A stretch of DNA of 64,000 nt from an uncultured Gemmatimonadota bacterium. GTDB lineage: Bacteria; Gemmatimonadota; Gemmatimonadetes; Gemmatimonadales; Gemmatimonadaceae. The notes beneath the pieces were generated by a model that was not told where the DNA came from, ran no database searches, and was given only the letters and a program-made list of their open reading frames with translations. The DNA lies in NCBI GenBank assembly GCA_903882745.1, contig CAIRYG010000010.1, positions 248,001 through 312,000 of the forward strand, in the 5' to 3' direction. The position numbers were made by a program, and so were the translations under genes. Shown here piece after piece: positions 47,443 to 55,557 of the stretch (the stretch's first letter is position 1; each line of letters starts with the position of its first letter).

Positions 47443-48078
47443 TTACTTCGAGTACAGTTCAACGACGAGCTGTTCCTGCGCGGCAATCGGGATCGCAGCA
47501 CGGGACGGACGCTCCAGCATACGACCGCTGAGGGTGTCCTTGTCCACCGCCAACCAGCTCGGCGTGGTCCCACGAGCGGCCTGCTCCAGCGCCGCACCGA
47601 TGATGACCAGCTCACGCGACTTCTGACGGACCTTGATCTCCTGCCCCGGGAGCACCACGAAGGACGGCACGTCCACATTCTTGCCGTTCACTTCGACATG
47701 GCGGTGGCGGATGAGCTGGCGGGCTGCCTTTCGGCTGGCCGCGAAGCCCATGCGATACACCATGTTGTCCAGGCGGCTCTCCAGCGCGGCGAGCAGGTTG
47801 TGACCGGTGATCCCGGGCAGCGCGCTCACCTTCTCAAACGTGTTACGGAACTGCTTTTCGCTCACGCCATAGATGCGCTTGATCTTCTGCTTCTCGCGCA
47901 GCTGCTTGGCGTACTCGCTCACCTTACGGCGACGGCCGGCGCTGTTCGGGCCGTGCTGGCCCGGCGCATACGGACGACGCTCAACCGGGCACTTCTCGGT
48001 GAAGCACTTGGTGCCCTTCAGGAACAGCTTCGTGCCTTCACGACGGCACTGACGGCAGCTGGGTCCGGTATAACGCAT
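47443..48078 (-). CDS. rpsD: 30S ribosomal protein S4
   Basis: S4 nucleates 30S assembly and in many bacteria represses its own operon. The 211-aa product has an N-terminal zinc site (Cys8, Cys11, Cys25, Cys30), the C+ form, and the S4 RNA-binding domain in SRLDNMVYRMGFAASRKAARQ. Position between rpsK and rpoA is canonical. Confidence 0.98.
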   Translation of the reverse strand: MRYTGPSCRQCRREGTKLFLKGTKCFTEKCPVERRPYAPGQHGPNSAGRRRKVSEYAKQLREKQKIKRIYGVSEKQFRNTFEKVSALPGITGHNLLAALESRLDNMVYRMGFAASRKAARQLIRHRHVEVNGKNVDVPSFVVLPGQEIKVRQKSRELVIIGAALEQAARGTTPSWLAVDKDTLSGRMLERPSRAAIPIAAQEQLVVELYSK

Positions 48079-48081
48079 GGC

Positions 48082-48459
48082 TTAGACCCTCCGGCGCTTG
48101 GGAGGACGGCAGCCGTTATGCGGAATCGGCGTGACATCCTTGATGGACTTCACTTGGAGGCCGGCAGCGGCGAGCGCCTGAATGGCACTCTCACGTCCCG
48201 ACCCGGGGCCCTGCACGCGTACATGCACGCGGCGCACCCCAGCCGTCATCGCCTCGCGCGCGCACTGTTCGGCGGCGACGGTGGCGGCAAACGGCGTGGA
48301 CTTCTTCGATCCCTTGAACCCAGCCTTGCCGGCCGAGCCCCACGCGACGGCGTTGCCGTGCGCATCGGTGATCGTGATGGTCGTGTTGTTGAACGTCGCG
48401 CTGACATGCGCCACGCCTTCGGCCTCCACGACACGCTTGGTCTTTTTCCCGATAGCCAT
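48082..48459 (-). CDS. rpsK: 30S ribosomal protein S11
   Basis: The 125-aa protein has [19 protein letters not shown] and the C-terminal [17 protein letters not shown], the classic S11 end. Its ATG overlaps the rpsM stop by one base (TAATG) and rpsD follows three bases later. Confidence 0.98.
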   Translation of the reverse strand: MAIGKKTKRVVEAEGVAHVSATFNNTTITITDAHGNAVAWGSAGKAGFKGSKKSTPFAATVAAEQCAREAMTAGVRRVHVRVQGPGSGRESAIQALAAAGLQVKSIKDVTPIPHNGCRPPKRRRV

Positions 48460-48836
48460 TACTTAGTCACCTTCTTCTTGCCGGCAATCGCGCGGCGCGG
48501 GCCCTTCTTGGTACGGGCGTTGGTGTGCGTGCGCTGTCCACGAACCGGGAGACCGCGGCGATGACGCGTGCCACGATACGACCCAATGTCCATCAGACGC
48601 TTGATGTTCATCGCGACTTCCGTGCGCAGGGCGCCCTCAACGCGATACGTCTTCTCAATCTCCTGACGGAGCTTATTGACGTCCGAATCGGACAGGTCCT
48701 TGATGCGCTGCTCCGGGTTGACCCCGGCCGCCTCGATGATGCGCCGGGACGTCACGCGCCCGATGCCATAAATGTAGGTCAAACCAATCTCGACCTTTTT
48801 CTCCCGCGGGAGATCGACGCCAGCAATACGAGCCAT
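48459..48836 (-). CDS. rpsM: 30S ribosomal protein S13
   Basis: The 125-aa protein has [40 protein letters not shown] and the C-terminal [18 protein letters not shown], all diagnostic of S13, which contacts the 30S head and tRNA. It follows rpmJ by six bases. Confidence 0.98.
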   Translation of the reverse strand: MARIAGVDLPREKKVEIGLTYIYGIGRVTSRRIIEAAGVNPEQRIKDLSDSDVNKLRQEIEKTYRVEGALRTEVAMNIKRLMDIGSYRGTRHRRGLPVRGQRTHTNARTKKGPRRAIAGKKKVTK

Positions 48837-48842
48837 GTGTGG

Positions 48843-48959
48843 TTAGCCTTGCCGCTGCTTATGCTTGGGATTGCGCTTGCAGATAATGCGGGTAACACCG
48901 CGGCGGGTGACCACCTTGCAGTGCTCGCAAATCGGCTTCACGCTGCTGCGAACTTTCAC
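48843..48959 (-). CDS. rpmJ: 50S ribosomal protein L36
   Basis: A 38-aa protein with [34 protein letters not shown] and the zinc knuckle Cys11, Cys14, Cys27, His33, typical of L36. The start is GTG, with CGGAG about seven bases upstream. It is the first gene of the operon; no infA or secY lies upstream, so the alpha genes are detached from the spc operon or the break lies here. Confidence 0.95.
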   Translation of the reverse strand: MKVRSSVKPICEHCKVVTRRGVTRIICKRNPKHKQRQG

Positions 48960-49012
48960 GGGGAACTCCGGAAGTACGGAACGGAACTACACGAAAACGC
49001 GGAACTCGTTGA

Positions 49013-49034
49013 TCTGCCCCTATTTTGGGGCAGA
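49013..49034 (-). promoter_or_regulatory. 5'-terminal stem-loop of the rpmJ operon transcript
   Basis: A perfect 8-bp stem (49027-49034 with 49013-49020) closes a 6-nt loop. The predicted transcription start at about 49033 lies at its edge, so the messenger would begin with this hairpin. It may stabilise the 5' end or be a ribosomal-protein binding site. Confidence 0.6.
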
Positions 49035-49039
49035 CACGC

Positions 49040-49068
49040 ATTATATCCGGTGGCCCCCCTTGACACAA
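49040..49068 (-). promoter_or_regulatory. Sigma-70 promoter of the rpmJ-rpsM-rpsK-rpsD-rpoA-rplQ-rpmB operon
   Basis: On the minus strand a perfect -10 TATAAT (49040-49045) lies 17 bp from TTGTGT (49063-49068), about 80 bp upstream of rpmJ. The -10 and spacing are ideal; the -35 keeps only TTG. Confidence 0.75.
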
Positions 49069-49108
49069 GCCCCAGGACTGACGTGTACCGAAATAGAGGA
49101 TTTTGCGC

Positions 49109-49165
49109 ACAGGTGCCTCCAAACAGCGCGCCCCAGGATCCGTTCGGACCCTAGGGCGCACCTGT
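49109..49165. repeat. Large imperfect inverted repeat upstream of the ribosomal promoter
   Basis: Outer arms 49109-49116 and 49158-49165 (8 bp) flank inner arms 49128-49142 and 49145-49159 (15 positions, two of them G-T when read as minus-strand RNA). The outer and inner 3' arms share two bases. It may terminate the upstream lipoprotein transcript, though no T-tract follows. The rest of the 48960-49246 gap shows nothing else clear. Confidence 0.65.
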
Positions 49166-49246
49166 ATTTCAATATAAACTATTGCAAAACAATGACTTAG
49201 GAGGCTCAGAACCCTACACCAACCTCCTCAACCGGCCGGTGCGGCC

Positions 49247-49819
49247 CTACTTGAGCCCGAGCTTCGCCTTCACCATCTCCTCAATCTTCTTCTCCAACTC
49301 CCCCTGCGTGTTGCAGACGGTAGAGTTGCTGCGACCGAACGCAGGATCACTCCCCTGCCCGCTCACGCGCGTGGTGAGTGTCGACTGCTTGGCCCCGCCG
49401 GCAGCCACATAGCTGATCAAGCTGAGCTGAATGTCGTACGTCTCCGCATTGGGGCCGCCAGACCCGGAACCACAGTCCACCCACTTCATCATGGACTCGC
49501 CGGCAAACTTACGGCGCACGCGGAACTGCTGATTGCCAATCGTGCGGGACGACGTCTCCAGTGTTCCCTCGGGCACCTTCAGCTCCGCGTACACGGCCTG
49601 CAACGCGGTCCAGACTTCGGCTGCGGGTGCTGCGACGGGTACACCGACCGCGACCTGATTCGCGACGGCACCGCCGATCAGCTTGGTGTTGTCCATCGCA
49701 CTCTGAATGCGCTGCGTGGTGGCACCAATCTCCACCGGCGGTTGCGCACCGGGCGCGCTCTGCGACGACGCGCACGCGCTTACGACGACGGCGAACAGGA
49801 CGACCGAAACACGGGACAT
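49247..49819 (-). CDS. Putative lipoprotein, conserved in type but unrecognised
   Basis: A 190-aa protein with a signal (SRVSVVLFAVVV) and lipobox VSAC, so probably lipid-anchored. The body contains VAAPAAEVWTALQAVYAEL, resembling the entry helix of START/SRPBCC-like or ligand-binding folds, a strand-rich middle, and a C-terminal charged helix ending KLGLK. I chose the ATG at 49819 because a perfect AGGAGG lies five bases upstream; a start 18 codons earlier would precede that site. Function unknown. Confidence 0.8.
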   Translation of the reverse strand: MSRVSVVLFAVVVSACASSQSAPGAQPPVEIGATTQRIQSAMDNTKLIGGAVANQVAVGVPVAAPAAEVWTALQAVYAELKVPEGTLETSSRTIGNQQFRVRRKFAGESMMKWVDCGSGSGGPNAETYDIQLSLISYVAAGGAKQSTLTTRVSGQGSDPAFGRSNSTVCNTQGELEKKIEEMVKAKLGLK

Positions 49820-49824
49820 GACTA

Positions 49825-49830
49825 CCTCCT
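49825..49830 (-). promoter_or_regulatory. Shine-Dalgarno site fixing the lipoprotein start
   Basis: AGGAGG on the minus strand, five bases upstream of the ATG at 49819. It argues against the longer in-frame start at 49873. Confidence 0.8.
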
Positions 49831-49886
49831 CGAGGGATGATGCTGAACACACGCTGCAGTCAATGCGAACCATCGTGCGAGGTTGC

Positions 49887-50567
49887 TTACAAGGCTGCTT
49901 GCAAGGAACGTAACGCAGCCGCGGGATTCTCAGCCGCTGTCACCGCCCGCCCAATCACCGCGTACCGAGCCCCTGCAGCGCGCGCCTGCTCCGGCGTGAC
50001 CACGCGCGACTGATCATGCGTCGCGCCGCCAGATGCCCGAATGCCAGGGACGAGCACCCCGAGCGCGGGATGCGCGGCAACAACCGCCCCACACTCGTGT
50101 CCGCTACACACCACCCCGTGCGCGCCAGCCTGCGCGGCCACGCCCGCGAGCCGCAGCACTTCGTCGGCAACGCTCGTCAGGTCATGCCCAACAGCGCCAC
50201 GGAGCATCGGCAAGTCCATCGACGTCAACACGGTGACCACAAGAATCCCGGTTCCATTCCCGGCCCCCTCGACCGCGGCGCGCACCATCGGAGCGCCGCC
50301 AATACCGTGTACCGTGAGCAGGGCCACACCAAGTGCCGCCGCGCTCTGCGCCGCATGCTGCACGGTGTTCGGGATGTCATGCAGCTTCAGATCGAGAAAC
50401 ACCGATTTTCCCTGCGCATGCAGCCATTCGACGACGCGCGGTCCTTCTGCGGTAAACAGCTGCAGTCCCACCTTGTAGAACGTGGCATCGCTGCCAAGCG
50501 AGTGCACGAGCGACTGCGCGTCGCGCAGCGTCCCGACATCAAGTGCGATAATGGGCTGAGTGTTCAT
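49887..50567 (-). CDS. pyrF: Orotidine 5'-phosphate decarboxylase
   Basis: Final step of UMP synthesis. From the ATG at 50567 the 226-aa TIM-barrel has PIIALDVGTLRDAQ, the catalytic FLDLKLHDIPNTV (Asp-Lys-Asp array), VPGIRASGG, and YAVIGRAVTAAENP. The ATG overlaps the pyrD stop (ATGA), so the open frame running 21 codons further upstream is rejected. Confidence 0.96.
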   Translation of the reverse strand: MNTQPIIALDVGTLRDAQSLVHSLGSDATFYKVGLQLFTAEGPRVVEWLHAQGKSVFLDLKLHDIPNTVQHAAQSAAALGVALLTVHGIGGAPMVRAAVEGAGNGTGILVVTVLTSMDLPMLRGAVGHDLTSVADEVLRLAGVAAQAGAHGVVCSGHECGAVVAAHPALGVLVPGIRASGGATHDQSRVVTPEQARAAGARYAVIGRAVTAAENPAAALRSLQAAL

Positions 50568-51505
50568 TGCGGCCATTCGAGGGTTCCGGAAAGAGCAGCC
50601 AGCGAAGCAATGTGATGCTTGGCGCACCACTGTGTGAGCTCGTGGACAATGCGCTCTGGGGTGCGCGGATTGGCGAGCGCCGCCGTGCCGACCGCAACCA
50701 GCGAGGCGCCTGCGAGCATGTACTGCAGCACGTCCTCCCCGCTCGAGACGCCACCAATCCCGATGATCGGGACGGCCACGGCCTTGCGCACCTTCCAGGT
50801 GGCGAGCACCCCTACTGGGCGCAGCCCGGGCCCGCTCGTGCCTCCCGTGCCGAAGCCGAGGGCTGGGCGCCGAGTGTCGAGGTCAATGACGAGCCCCGGG
50901 AGTGTGTTCACGAGACTGAGCCCGTCCGCACCGGCATCAACGGCGCACTTCGCCATCAACGCGATATCGGGGAGCGTCGGCGACAGCTTCACAAAGAGCG
51001 GGCGCGAGGTCGCAGCGCGGCAACGCTGGATGAGCGTGGTGAGTGCGGCAGGATCGGCACCGAACTCCAATCCCCCCGCACGGGTGTTCGGGCAGCTCAC
51101 GTTGAGCTCGTAGCCAGCAAACCCTTGGGCGCTGTCGAGCTGCGTCACGACCTCAGAGAAATCCTCGACCACTCGACCGACCACATTCACGAGCACCTGC
51201 GCGCGCGACAGTTGGGCGAGCCACGGCAGATGGTCGCGCCGTACGGCGTCGACTCCAGGATTCGCGAGGCCAATAGCGTTGATCATCCCGCCCGGAAAAT
51301 CGGCGACGCGCGGCGCCGGAGCACCAGCGCGCGACTCAACACTCACGGCCTTCGTGACGATACCGCCCAGTGCTTCAAGATCGATCACGCCGTTGATTTC
51401 GCGACCGTAGGCGGCGGTCCCCGCGGCGAGGAGCACCGGATTCTGGAACGGGATTCCCGCGACGGTCGTCGCCAGCACGCCCTGCGGCTTCGCGATGTCG
51501 CTCAC
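50564..51505 (-). CDS. pyrD: Dihydroorotate dehydrogenase, class 1 (1B-like)
   Basis: Oxidises dihydroorotate to orotate. The 313-aa FMN barrel has the catalytic cysteine in ELNVSCPNTRAGGLEFG (class 1; class 2 uses Ser), FVKLSPTLPDIALMA, NTLPGLVIDL and GIGGVSSGEDVLQYM. Class 1B enzymes pair with PyrK, which is not in the window. The GTG start overlaps the amidase stop by four bases. Confidence 0.95.
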   Translation of the reverse strand: MSDIAKPQGVLATTVAGIPFQNPVLLAAGTAAYGREINGVIDLEALGGIVTKAVSVESRAGAPAPRVADFPGGMINAIGLANPGVDAVRRDHLPWLAQLSRAQVLVNVVGRVVEDFSEVVTQLDSAQGFAGYELNVSCPNTRAGGLEFGADPAALTTLIQRCRAATSRPLFVKLSPTLPDIALMAKCAVDAGADGLSLVNTLPGLVIDLDTRRPALGFGTGGTSGPGLRPVGVLATWKVRKAVAVPIIGIGGVSSGEDVLQYMLAGASLVAVGTAALANPRTPERIVHELTQWCAKHHIASLAALSGTLEWPQ

Positions 51506-52365
51506 TGTTTGCGCGCCACAGTTGCGGTGGCGCCTGCACCGGCGGATCCGCGACGGCGCTCGTACCGGGCGAGATAGGCCACGGCGGCATCAGCCACGGC
51601 ATTCGAGATTTTCTCCTGTCCCGCGGCACTGTTGATGTAGGCCGCTTCGGCGGGGTTGGTCCCGAATCCAATCTCGACCAGCACGGCAGGCATATAGGCG
51701 GTGACGAGGACGCGAAATCCGGCTTGCTTGACGCCGCGGCTCGGGCCGGGATGAAACTTCCCCAACCGCTCTTGGATCAGCTCCGCGAGGTCGCTCGACT
51801 CGCGCAGATGTTCATTCTGCGCCATGTCGTTCAAGATAAACCCAAGGGCGTCGTCCGAGGGAGCGGGCCCGTTGCTCGTCTCGAACCGCACCACATCGTT
51901 TTCCATTTGTGCAACACGCTTGGCGTCTTCGGTCTTTGCTTCGGCCAGAAAATAGGTCTCGAAGCCACGAGCGCCCCCGGGGTCTTTCCACCCTGGATTC
52001 GCGGCATTCACGTGAATCGAGATAAACAAATCGCCTTTACGCTGATTCGCGATGCGCCCCCGATCAGACAACGCAATCAGCGTGTCGGTGGTGCGCGTCA
52101 TCACGACATCCATCCCGCGCTCCTCGAGCGTGTGGGCGAGCCGCTTGGAAACCGACAGCGTGATGTCCTTCTCGAGAATCTTGAACTTCCCGCCGATGGG
52201 TCCATGCATCCCGTTATCGGGACCGCCGTGCCCGGCATCCACAATCACGAGTCGCTTGGCCTTGCTGACAGCCGGGCCCGCCAGTGGCCCAACGGGGGCG
52301 ACGCTCGGCGTTGCCGTGCGCATCGCCGCGTTGATCGCCGCCGCGAGGAGCAGTGCGAGCCTCAT
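51502..52365 (-). CDS. N-acetylmuramoyl-L-alanine amidase (Amidase_3)
   Basis: Cleaves the lactyl-alanine bond of peptidoglycan. The 287-aa protein has a signal-like N-terminus (LALLLAAAINAAM) and a single Amidase_3 domain. The zinc and catalytic residues are visible in VIVDAGHGGPDNG, ILEKDITLSVSKRL, FISIHVNA and VLVEIGFGTNP. No SH3 or AMIN domain is evident. Its ATG overlaps smpB and its end overlaps pyrD. Confidence 0.93.
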   Translation of the reverse strand: MRLALLLAAAINAAMRTATPSVAPVGPLAGPAVSKAKRLVIVDAGHGGPDNGMHGPIGGKFKILEKDITLSVSKRLAHTLEERGMDVVMTRTTDTLIALSDRGRIANQRKGDLFISIHVNAANPGWKDPGGARGFETYFLAEAKTEDAKRVAQMENDVVRFETSNGPAPSDDALGFILNDMAQNEHLRESSDLAELIQERLGKFHPGPSRGVKQAGFRVLVTAYMPAVLVEIGFGTNPAEAAYINSAAGQEKISNAVADAAVAYLARYERRRGSAGAGATATVARKQ

Positions 52366-52853
52366 GCCTTCACCTTCATGGCACGGGCCATGTCGCGCTT
52401 GTCGTCCTTTTCGCGCAAGTCGGCGCGCTTGTCGTGGAGCTTTTTGCCGCGCGCGAGTGCCAGGCGCACCTTGGCGCGCCCTTTTTTGAAGTATATCTCG
52501 GTGGCGACCAAGGTCAGCCCCTGCCGCTCCACCGAGCCAATCAAGCGACGGATTTCCTTGGAGTGCAGGAGCAGCTTTCGCGTGCGGGTCGCCTCATGAT
52601 TGAAGCGATTGCCCTGCTCGTAGGGGGAAATGTGGAGGTTGAGCAGCCACACCTCGCCGTCGGTCACAATGCCGTAGGCGTCACTGATGTTGGCCTTGCC
52701 GAGTCGCAGCGACTTCACCTCGGTCCCCGCGAGCACGATGCCACATTCCCAGCTGTCGAGCAGCTCATAGTCGAACTTCGCCCGACGGTTCCGGGCGATG
52801 GGTTCGATCGGTGCTTCGGCTGAGTCGGGAGTCGCTGGCTTCTTGGAGTTCAC
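52362..52853 (-). CDS. smpB: SsrA-binding protein SmpB
   Basis: SmpB delivers tmRNA to stalled ribosomes. The 163-aa product has IARNRRAKFDYELLD, ECGIVLAGTEVKSLR and the C-terminal GKKLHDKRADLREKD, all conserved. The start is GTG with no strong Shine-Dalgarno. No tmRNA gene was found nearby. It heads an overlapping smpB-amidase-pyrD-pyrF string. Confidence 0.97.
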   Translation of the reverse strand: MNSKKPATPDSAEAPIEPIARNRRAKFDYELLDSWECGIVLAGTEVKSLRLGKANISDAYGIVTDGEVWLLNLHISPYEQGNRFNHEATRTRKLLLHSKEIRRLIGSVERQGLTLVATEIYFKKGRAKVRLALARGKKLHDKRADLREKDDKRDMARAMKVKA

Positions 52854-52948
52854 GGTCGGGTCAGGCGGACGGCAGAGCTTCCCCTCCAGGCATTCACCCG
52901 GCGGGCCAAGGGAGCAATCCCCTTGGTTAATGACGATTCGGAGTGGGC

Positions 52949-52977
52949 TTGGGTATCGGCGACCCCCATGTTATTAT
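52949..52977 (+). promoter_or_regulatory. Promoter of tRNA-Leu
   Basis: TTGGGT (52949-52954) and TATTAT (52972-52977) are 17 bp apart, 11 bp upstream of the tRNA. Good spacing and -10 fit; the -35 is imperfect. Confidence 0.55.
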
Positions 52978-52988
52978 CTACAGGCTAC

Positions 52989-53072
52989 GCCGAAGTGGTG
53001 GAACTGGTAGACGCGCTGGCTTCAGGAGCCAGTGGGCGCAAGCTCGTGGGGGTTCGAGTCCCCCCTTCGGCA
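52989..53072 (+). tRNA. tRNA-Leu (anticodon CAG)
   Basis: An 84-nt class II tRNA. The acceptor stem GCCGAAG pairs with CTTCGGC. The anticodon stem CTGGC/GCCAG closes loop TTCAGGA with anticodon CAG, a long variable arm is present, and the T-loop TTCGAGT follows. The discriminator is A and CCA is not encoded. Its own promoter and terminator surround it. Confidence 0.95.
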
Positions 53073-53095
53073 CTGCAGGTTGTTCTGTGCACAGC

Positions 53096-53121
53096 GAAGG
53101 CCCCGTCACCGCGGGGCCTTC
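53096..53121. terminator. Bidirectional terminator after tRNA-Leu
   Basis: A perfect 10-bp GC-rich stem (53096-53105 with 53112-53121) with a 6-nt loop, followed by TGCATTT on the plus strand. It lies 23 bp after the tRNA and just beyond the stop of the convergent gene at 53127. Confidence 0.8.
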
Positions 53122-53126
53122 TGCAT

Positions 53127-53702
53127 TTAACGCGTGTTCGGGTTCGCCCGCTGCGACGGGGCAATATCGTCCGGCAAGTCCGCAACGCCGTACACACTGC
53201 GGAGCGCGTCGGCGGCGCTCGTACTGTATGCGGCTAAGACCTCCACGGCACGCGCGAGCGGTGCACCCGCACTGCGCGCGCCATCGCTGGCGAACGCGAG
53301 CAACACGCGCCCCAGCTTTTCCGCACTGCCCACCGAGCCACCGCGCGACGAGAGCGCCTCGCGATACCCCGAGAGCCGATCATTCAGTTGGCGTTCAACC
53401 AGCGGGCGCAATGCCGGGTCGCTGCGCTGATCAGACTCGAGCGCGACTGAGAGCGCCGCGAAAATGTCGGACCCTGTCTGGTCGTCGAGCGCGTCGCGCT
53501 GCGCCGTGAGCACTCCGAGCGCAACGCGCGCATACCGAAGCTCCCAGCGAGCATGATCAAGGTCACCGTTCGTTGCTGCGGCGGCCAGCCAGGCGACATC
53601 CGCTTCGTCCGGTTCGTGCTGCAGTGTCGCCACGTAGGCCGCCGCGCGGCGCGTCCGGTCACGCGCCGTGCGCCACTCCGGAGTGAAAGGAATCAACGCC
53701 AC
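53127..53702 (-). CDS. Hypothetical helical protein
   Basis: A 191-aa, mostly helical, Ala/Arg-rich protein without signal peptide, membrane segment or recognised motif. WRTARDRTRRAAAYVATLQHEPDEADVAWL at the N-terminus looks like helical repeats. It converges on tRNA-Leu and lies 19 bp downstream of the Rrf2 regulator gene on the same strand. Confidence 0.6.
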   Translation of the reverse strand: MALIPFTPEWRTARDRTRRAAAYVATLQHEPDEADVAWLAAAATNGDLDHARWELRYARVALGVLTAQRDALDDQTGSDIFAALSVALESDQRSDPALRPLVERQLNDRLSGYREALSSRGGSVGSAEKLGRVLLAFASDGARSAGAPLARAVEVLAAYSTSAADALRSVYGVADLPDDIAPSQRANPNTR

Positions 53703-53721
53703 GTGGAGTCAACTCCGGCGT

Positions 53722-54213
53722 TCACTGGAGGACGGGCAATCCCGTGCGTCCACCCACCACATCGGCACGGACCGGCAGCCCCACCTTGTTGCGGACGGCC
53801 GCTTCGGTCAACAGCAGATCCGAGAGCTTCACACCCTCGAGCACTTCGTCGATCCGATGCTGCAACATCATCCAGACGGGACGCACACTGCACGAATGCG
53901 ACGACGAGCAGCGTTCGCTGTCCACAGGGTGGGTCTCGCAGTGCAAATCGAAGGTCACCAACTCCGCGGCGGCGATGATTTCGCGCACTGAAATCTCGGA
54001 GGCCGCGCGATCGAGCATGTAGCCCCCTTTCGCGCCGCGGGTGCTCGTGACGATCTCCGCGCGCCGGAGTCGCAGCAGAATCTGCTCCACGTAATCCCCA
54101 GGGAGCTTTTCTTTGGCCGCGATGTCGCGCCCCGTGACAGGCCCGTCGTCGGCCCGCTTCGCCAAATGCAGCGCGCAGATCACGCCATACTCAGCCCAGG
54201 TAGTTATGCGCAT
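53722..54213 (-). CDS. Rrf2-family transcriptional regulator with a three-cysteine motif
   Basis: The 163-aa protein starts MRITTWAEYGVICALHLAK, the Rrf2 winged-helix opening, then VEQILLRLRRAEIVTSTRGAKGGY (recognition helix and wing). A loop with cysteines spaced C-x9-C-x5-C (in HCETHPVDSERC and SHSCSVR) resembles IscR/NsrR iron-sulfur ligation. I start at the ATG at 54213; the frame extends 84 codons upstream without Rrf2 similarity. Likely an iron-sulfur or NO sensor, but no target operon is adjacent. Confidence 0.88.
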   Translation of the reverse strand: MRITTWAEYGVICALHLAKRADDGPVTGRDIAAKEKLPGDYVEQILLRLRRAEIVTSTRGAKGGYMLDRAASEISVREIIAAAELVTFDLHCETHPVDSERCSSSHSCSVRPVWMMLQHRIDEVLEGVKLSDLLLTEAAVRNKVGLPVRADVVGGRTGLPVLQ

Positions 54214-54256
54214 ACCGGAGGATACCCGATTCGGCGAACCCGAACAAGGCGAGCGG

Positions 54257-55054
54257 TCAGGGAGAGGTCGGTGTGGGGATCTCGAACGTCGAGCGGATGT
54301 TGATGAATGAGGTGGCATCCGACCCGCGCGTGACGACCGTTCGCAGACGCTGAAACCGCGTGCTGCGGGCCGTGATATTCCCCGCGGCCCACTGGGCAGC
54401 GAGTGCCGCGGGAACGGTGCCGGCGCCGTCGTCGACAAAGTCGCAGAGGATTTGTGAATTCGCAACGGTCGGCACGCCCGTGCCGTCGTTGAAGATCAGC
54501 GACACGATCATGGCCGCACCAGAGGCAACGGGGGCCCAGGTGAGCGTGAGCGCCTGGCCAGCGGCGGGAGGATTCACGGCCGACATCGTGAACGCTTCGG
54601 CGGTCTTCCCGAACACGGTCGACGTTGGGAAGCCGGACAGCTCTCCCAAAATCGAGAAGGTGACGGTGTCGCCCGGCGTGAAGGCGAGCCCCGCGACGCG
54701 GCCGCTGTAGGTACCGTCGACGGTTGTCGCGCGCTTGAGCGTATCGAGCGCAGTCTTGATCGTGGTCACGACGCCAGAGCCACCACCAATCACACTCGCG
54801 GTGTTGTAGTTGGTGAGCGGGTACGGCGCGATTTGACAGGTGTCGGTGGCGCTCGCCGCGGAACTCAGCACGAACGACCCGGCGCGATAAAAGTTCACGG
54901 ACGGCGCTGTTGTGTAGCCGCCTGCCTTTGTCCGCGCATTGAGGTTGATCATCGCCAGCGGCGAACCGGACTCGGCGGCTGTGCTTCCCTTACATGACGC
55001 GACAAGGGGGAGCGCGAGGACGACGGCAAGCAGAGGAACGAGACGACGCATCAT
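54257..55054 (-). CDS. Putative lipoprotein, possibly DUF4397-like
   Basis: A 265-aa secreted protein with signal RRLVPLLAVVLALPLVASC (lipobox VASC), then strand-rich sequence with INLNARTKAGGYTTAPSVNFY. That segment resembles one DUF4397-type repeat, but I am not certain. ATG codons at 55054 and 55051 are both possible starts; the frame's first start codon upstream is TTG. Function unknown. Confidence 0.7.
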   Translation of the reverse strand: MMRRLVPLLAVVLALPLVASCKGSTAAESGSPLAMINLNARTKAGGYTTAPSVNFYRAGSFVLSSAASATDTCQIAPYPLTNYNTASVIGGGSGVVTTIKTALDTLKRATTVDGTYSGRVAGLAFTPGDTVTFSILGELSGFPTSTVFGKTAEAFTMSAVNPPAAGQALTLTWAPVASGAAMIVSLIFNDGTGVPTVANSQILCDFVDDGAGTVPAALAAQWAAGNITARSTRFQRLRTVVTRGSDATSFINIRSTFEIPTPTSP

Positions 55055-55062
55055 TTCGACAC

Positions 55063-55557
55063 TCAAGCTGTGGGTGAAGGCGACCCCGAAACATCCGAGC
55101 GCACGCCATACAACAGATACGCCAACGCAACGGCCCCGGCCAGCATTGCGACCCCCAAGGCCCCAATGCTATACCCGTGCAGCACGCCAAACATGACACG
55201 CCGAGGGTCGTCTTGGGCCCAGGCATCGATCGACCCGCCCGCCATCTCGCGAAGGCGGGCGATTTTTGGATTAATCAGAAACTGCGCGACCCCGCACGCA
55301 CCCGCCGATCCGAGTGAGGCCGCCGTCGCCCCAACTCCGACACCGCGACGACCCGCCAGCAGCGCAACGGCAAGACCAATCACAAGCCCAGAGACGAAGA
55401 CGGTGGGAAGGACCTGCCCCACCATGGCGCCCGCCAAACCTCGAGTCGGGAGCGCGCGAAACGCACCTGGCGCGACGACCGCAATGGTCAGAAGCGACGC
55501 CCCGCCCCACGCGCTGAGGAGCAGCGCTCCCGTAAGGAACCGATTCTTGGTGGTCAT
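55063..55557 (-). CDS. DUF4149-type membrane protein
   Basis: A 164-aa protein with four hydrophobic segments (about residues 9-30, 44-68, 74-95, 131-152). The APGAFRALPTRGLAGAMVGQVLP segment and INPKIARLRE resemble DUF4149 proteins of unknown function. Its ATG overlaps the stop of the MBL hydrolase gene (ATGA). Confidence 0.65.
   Translation of the reverse strand: MTTKNRFLTGALLLSAWGGASLLTIAVVAPGAFRALPTRGLAGAMVGQVLPTVFVSGLVIGLAVALLAGRRGVGVGATAASLGSAGACGVAQFLINPKIARLREMAGGSIDAWAQDDPRRVMFGVLHGYSIGALGVAMLAGAVALAYLLYGVRSDVSGSPSPTA

Noticed and set aside
52854-52988. Possible tmRNA (ssrA) beside smpB
   Set aside because: No tRNA-Ala-like ends or tag-reading frame could be found; only the tRNA-Leu is present.
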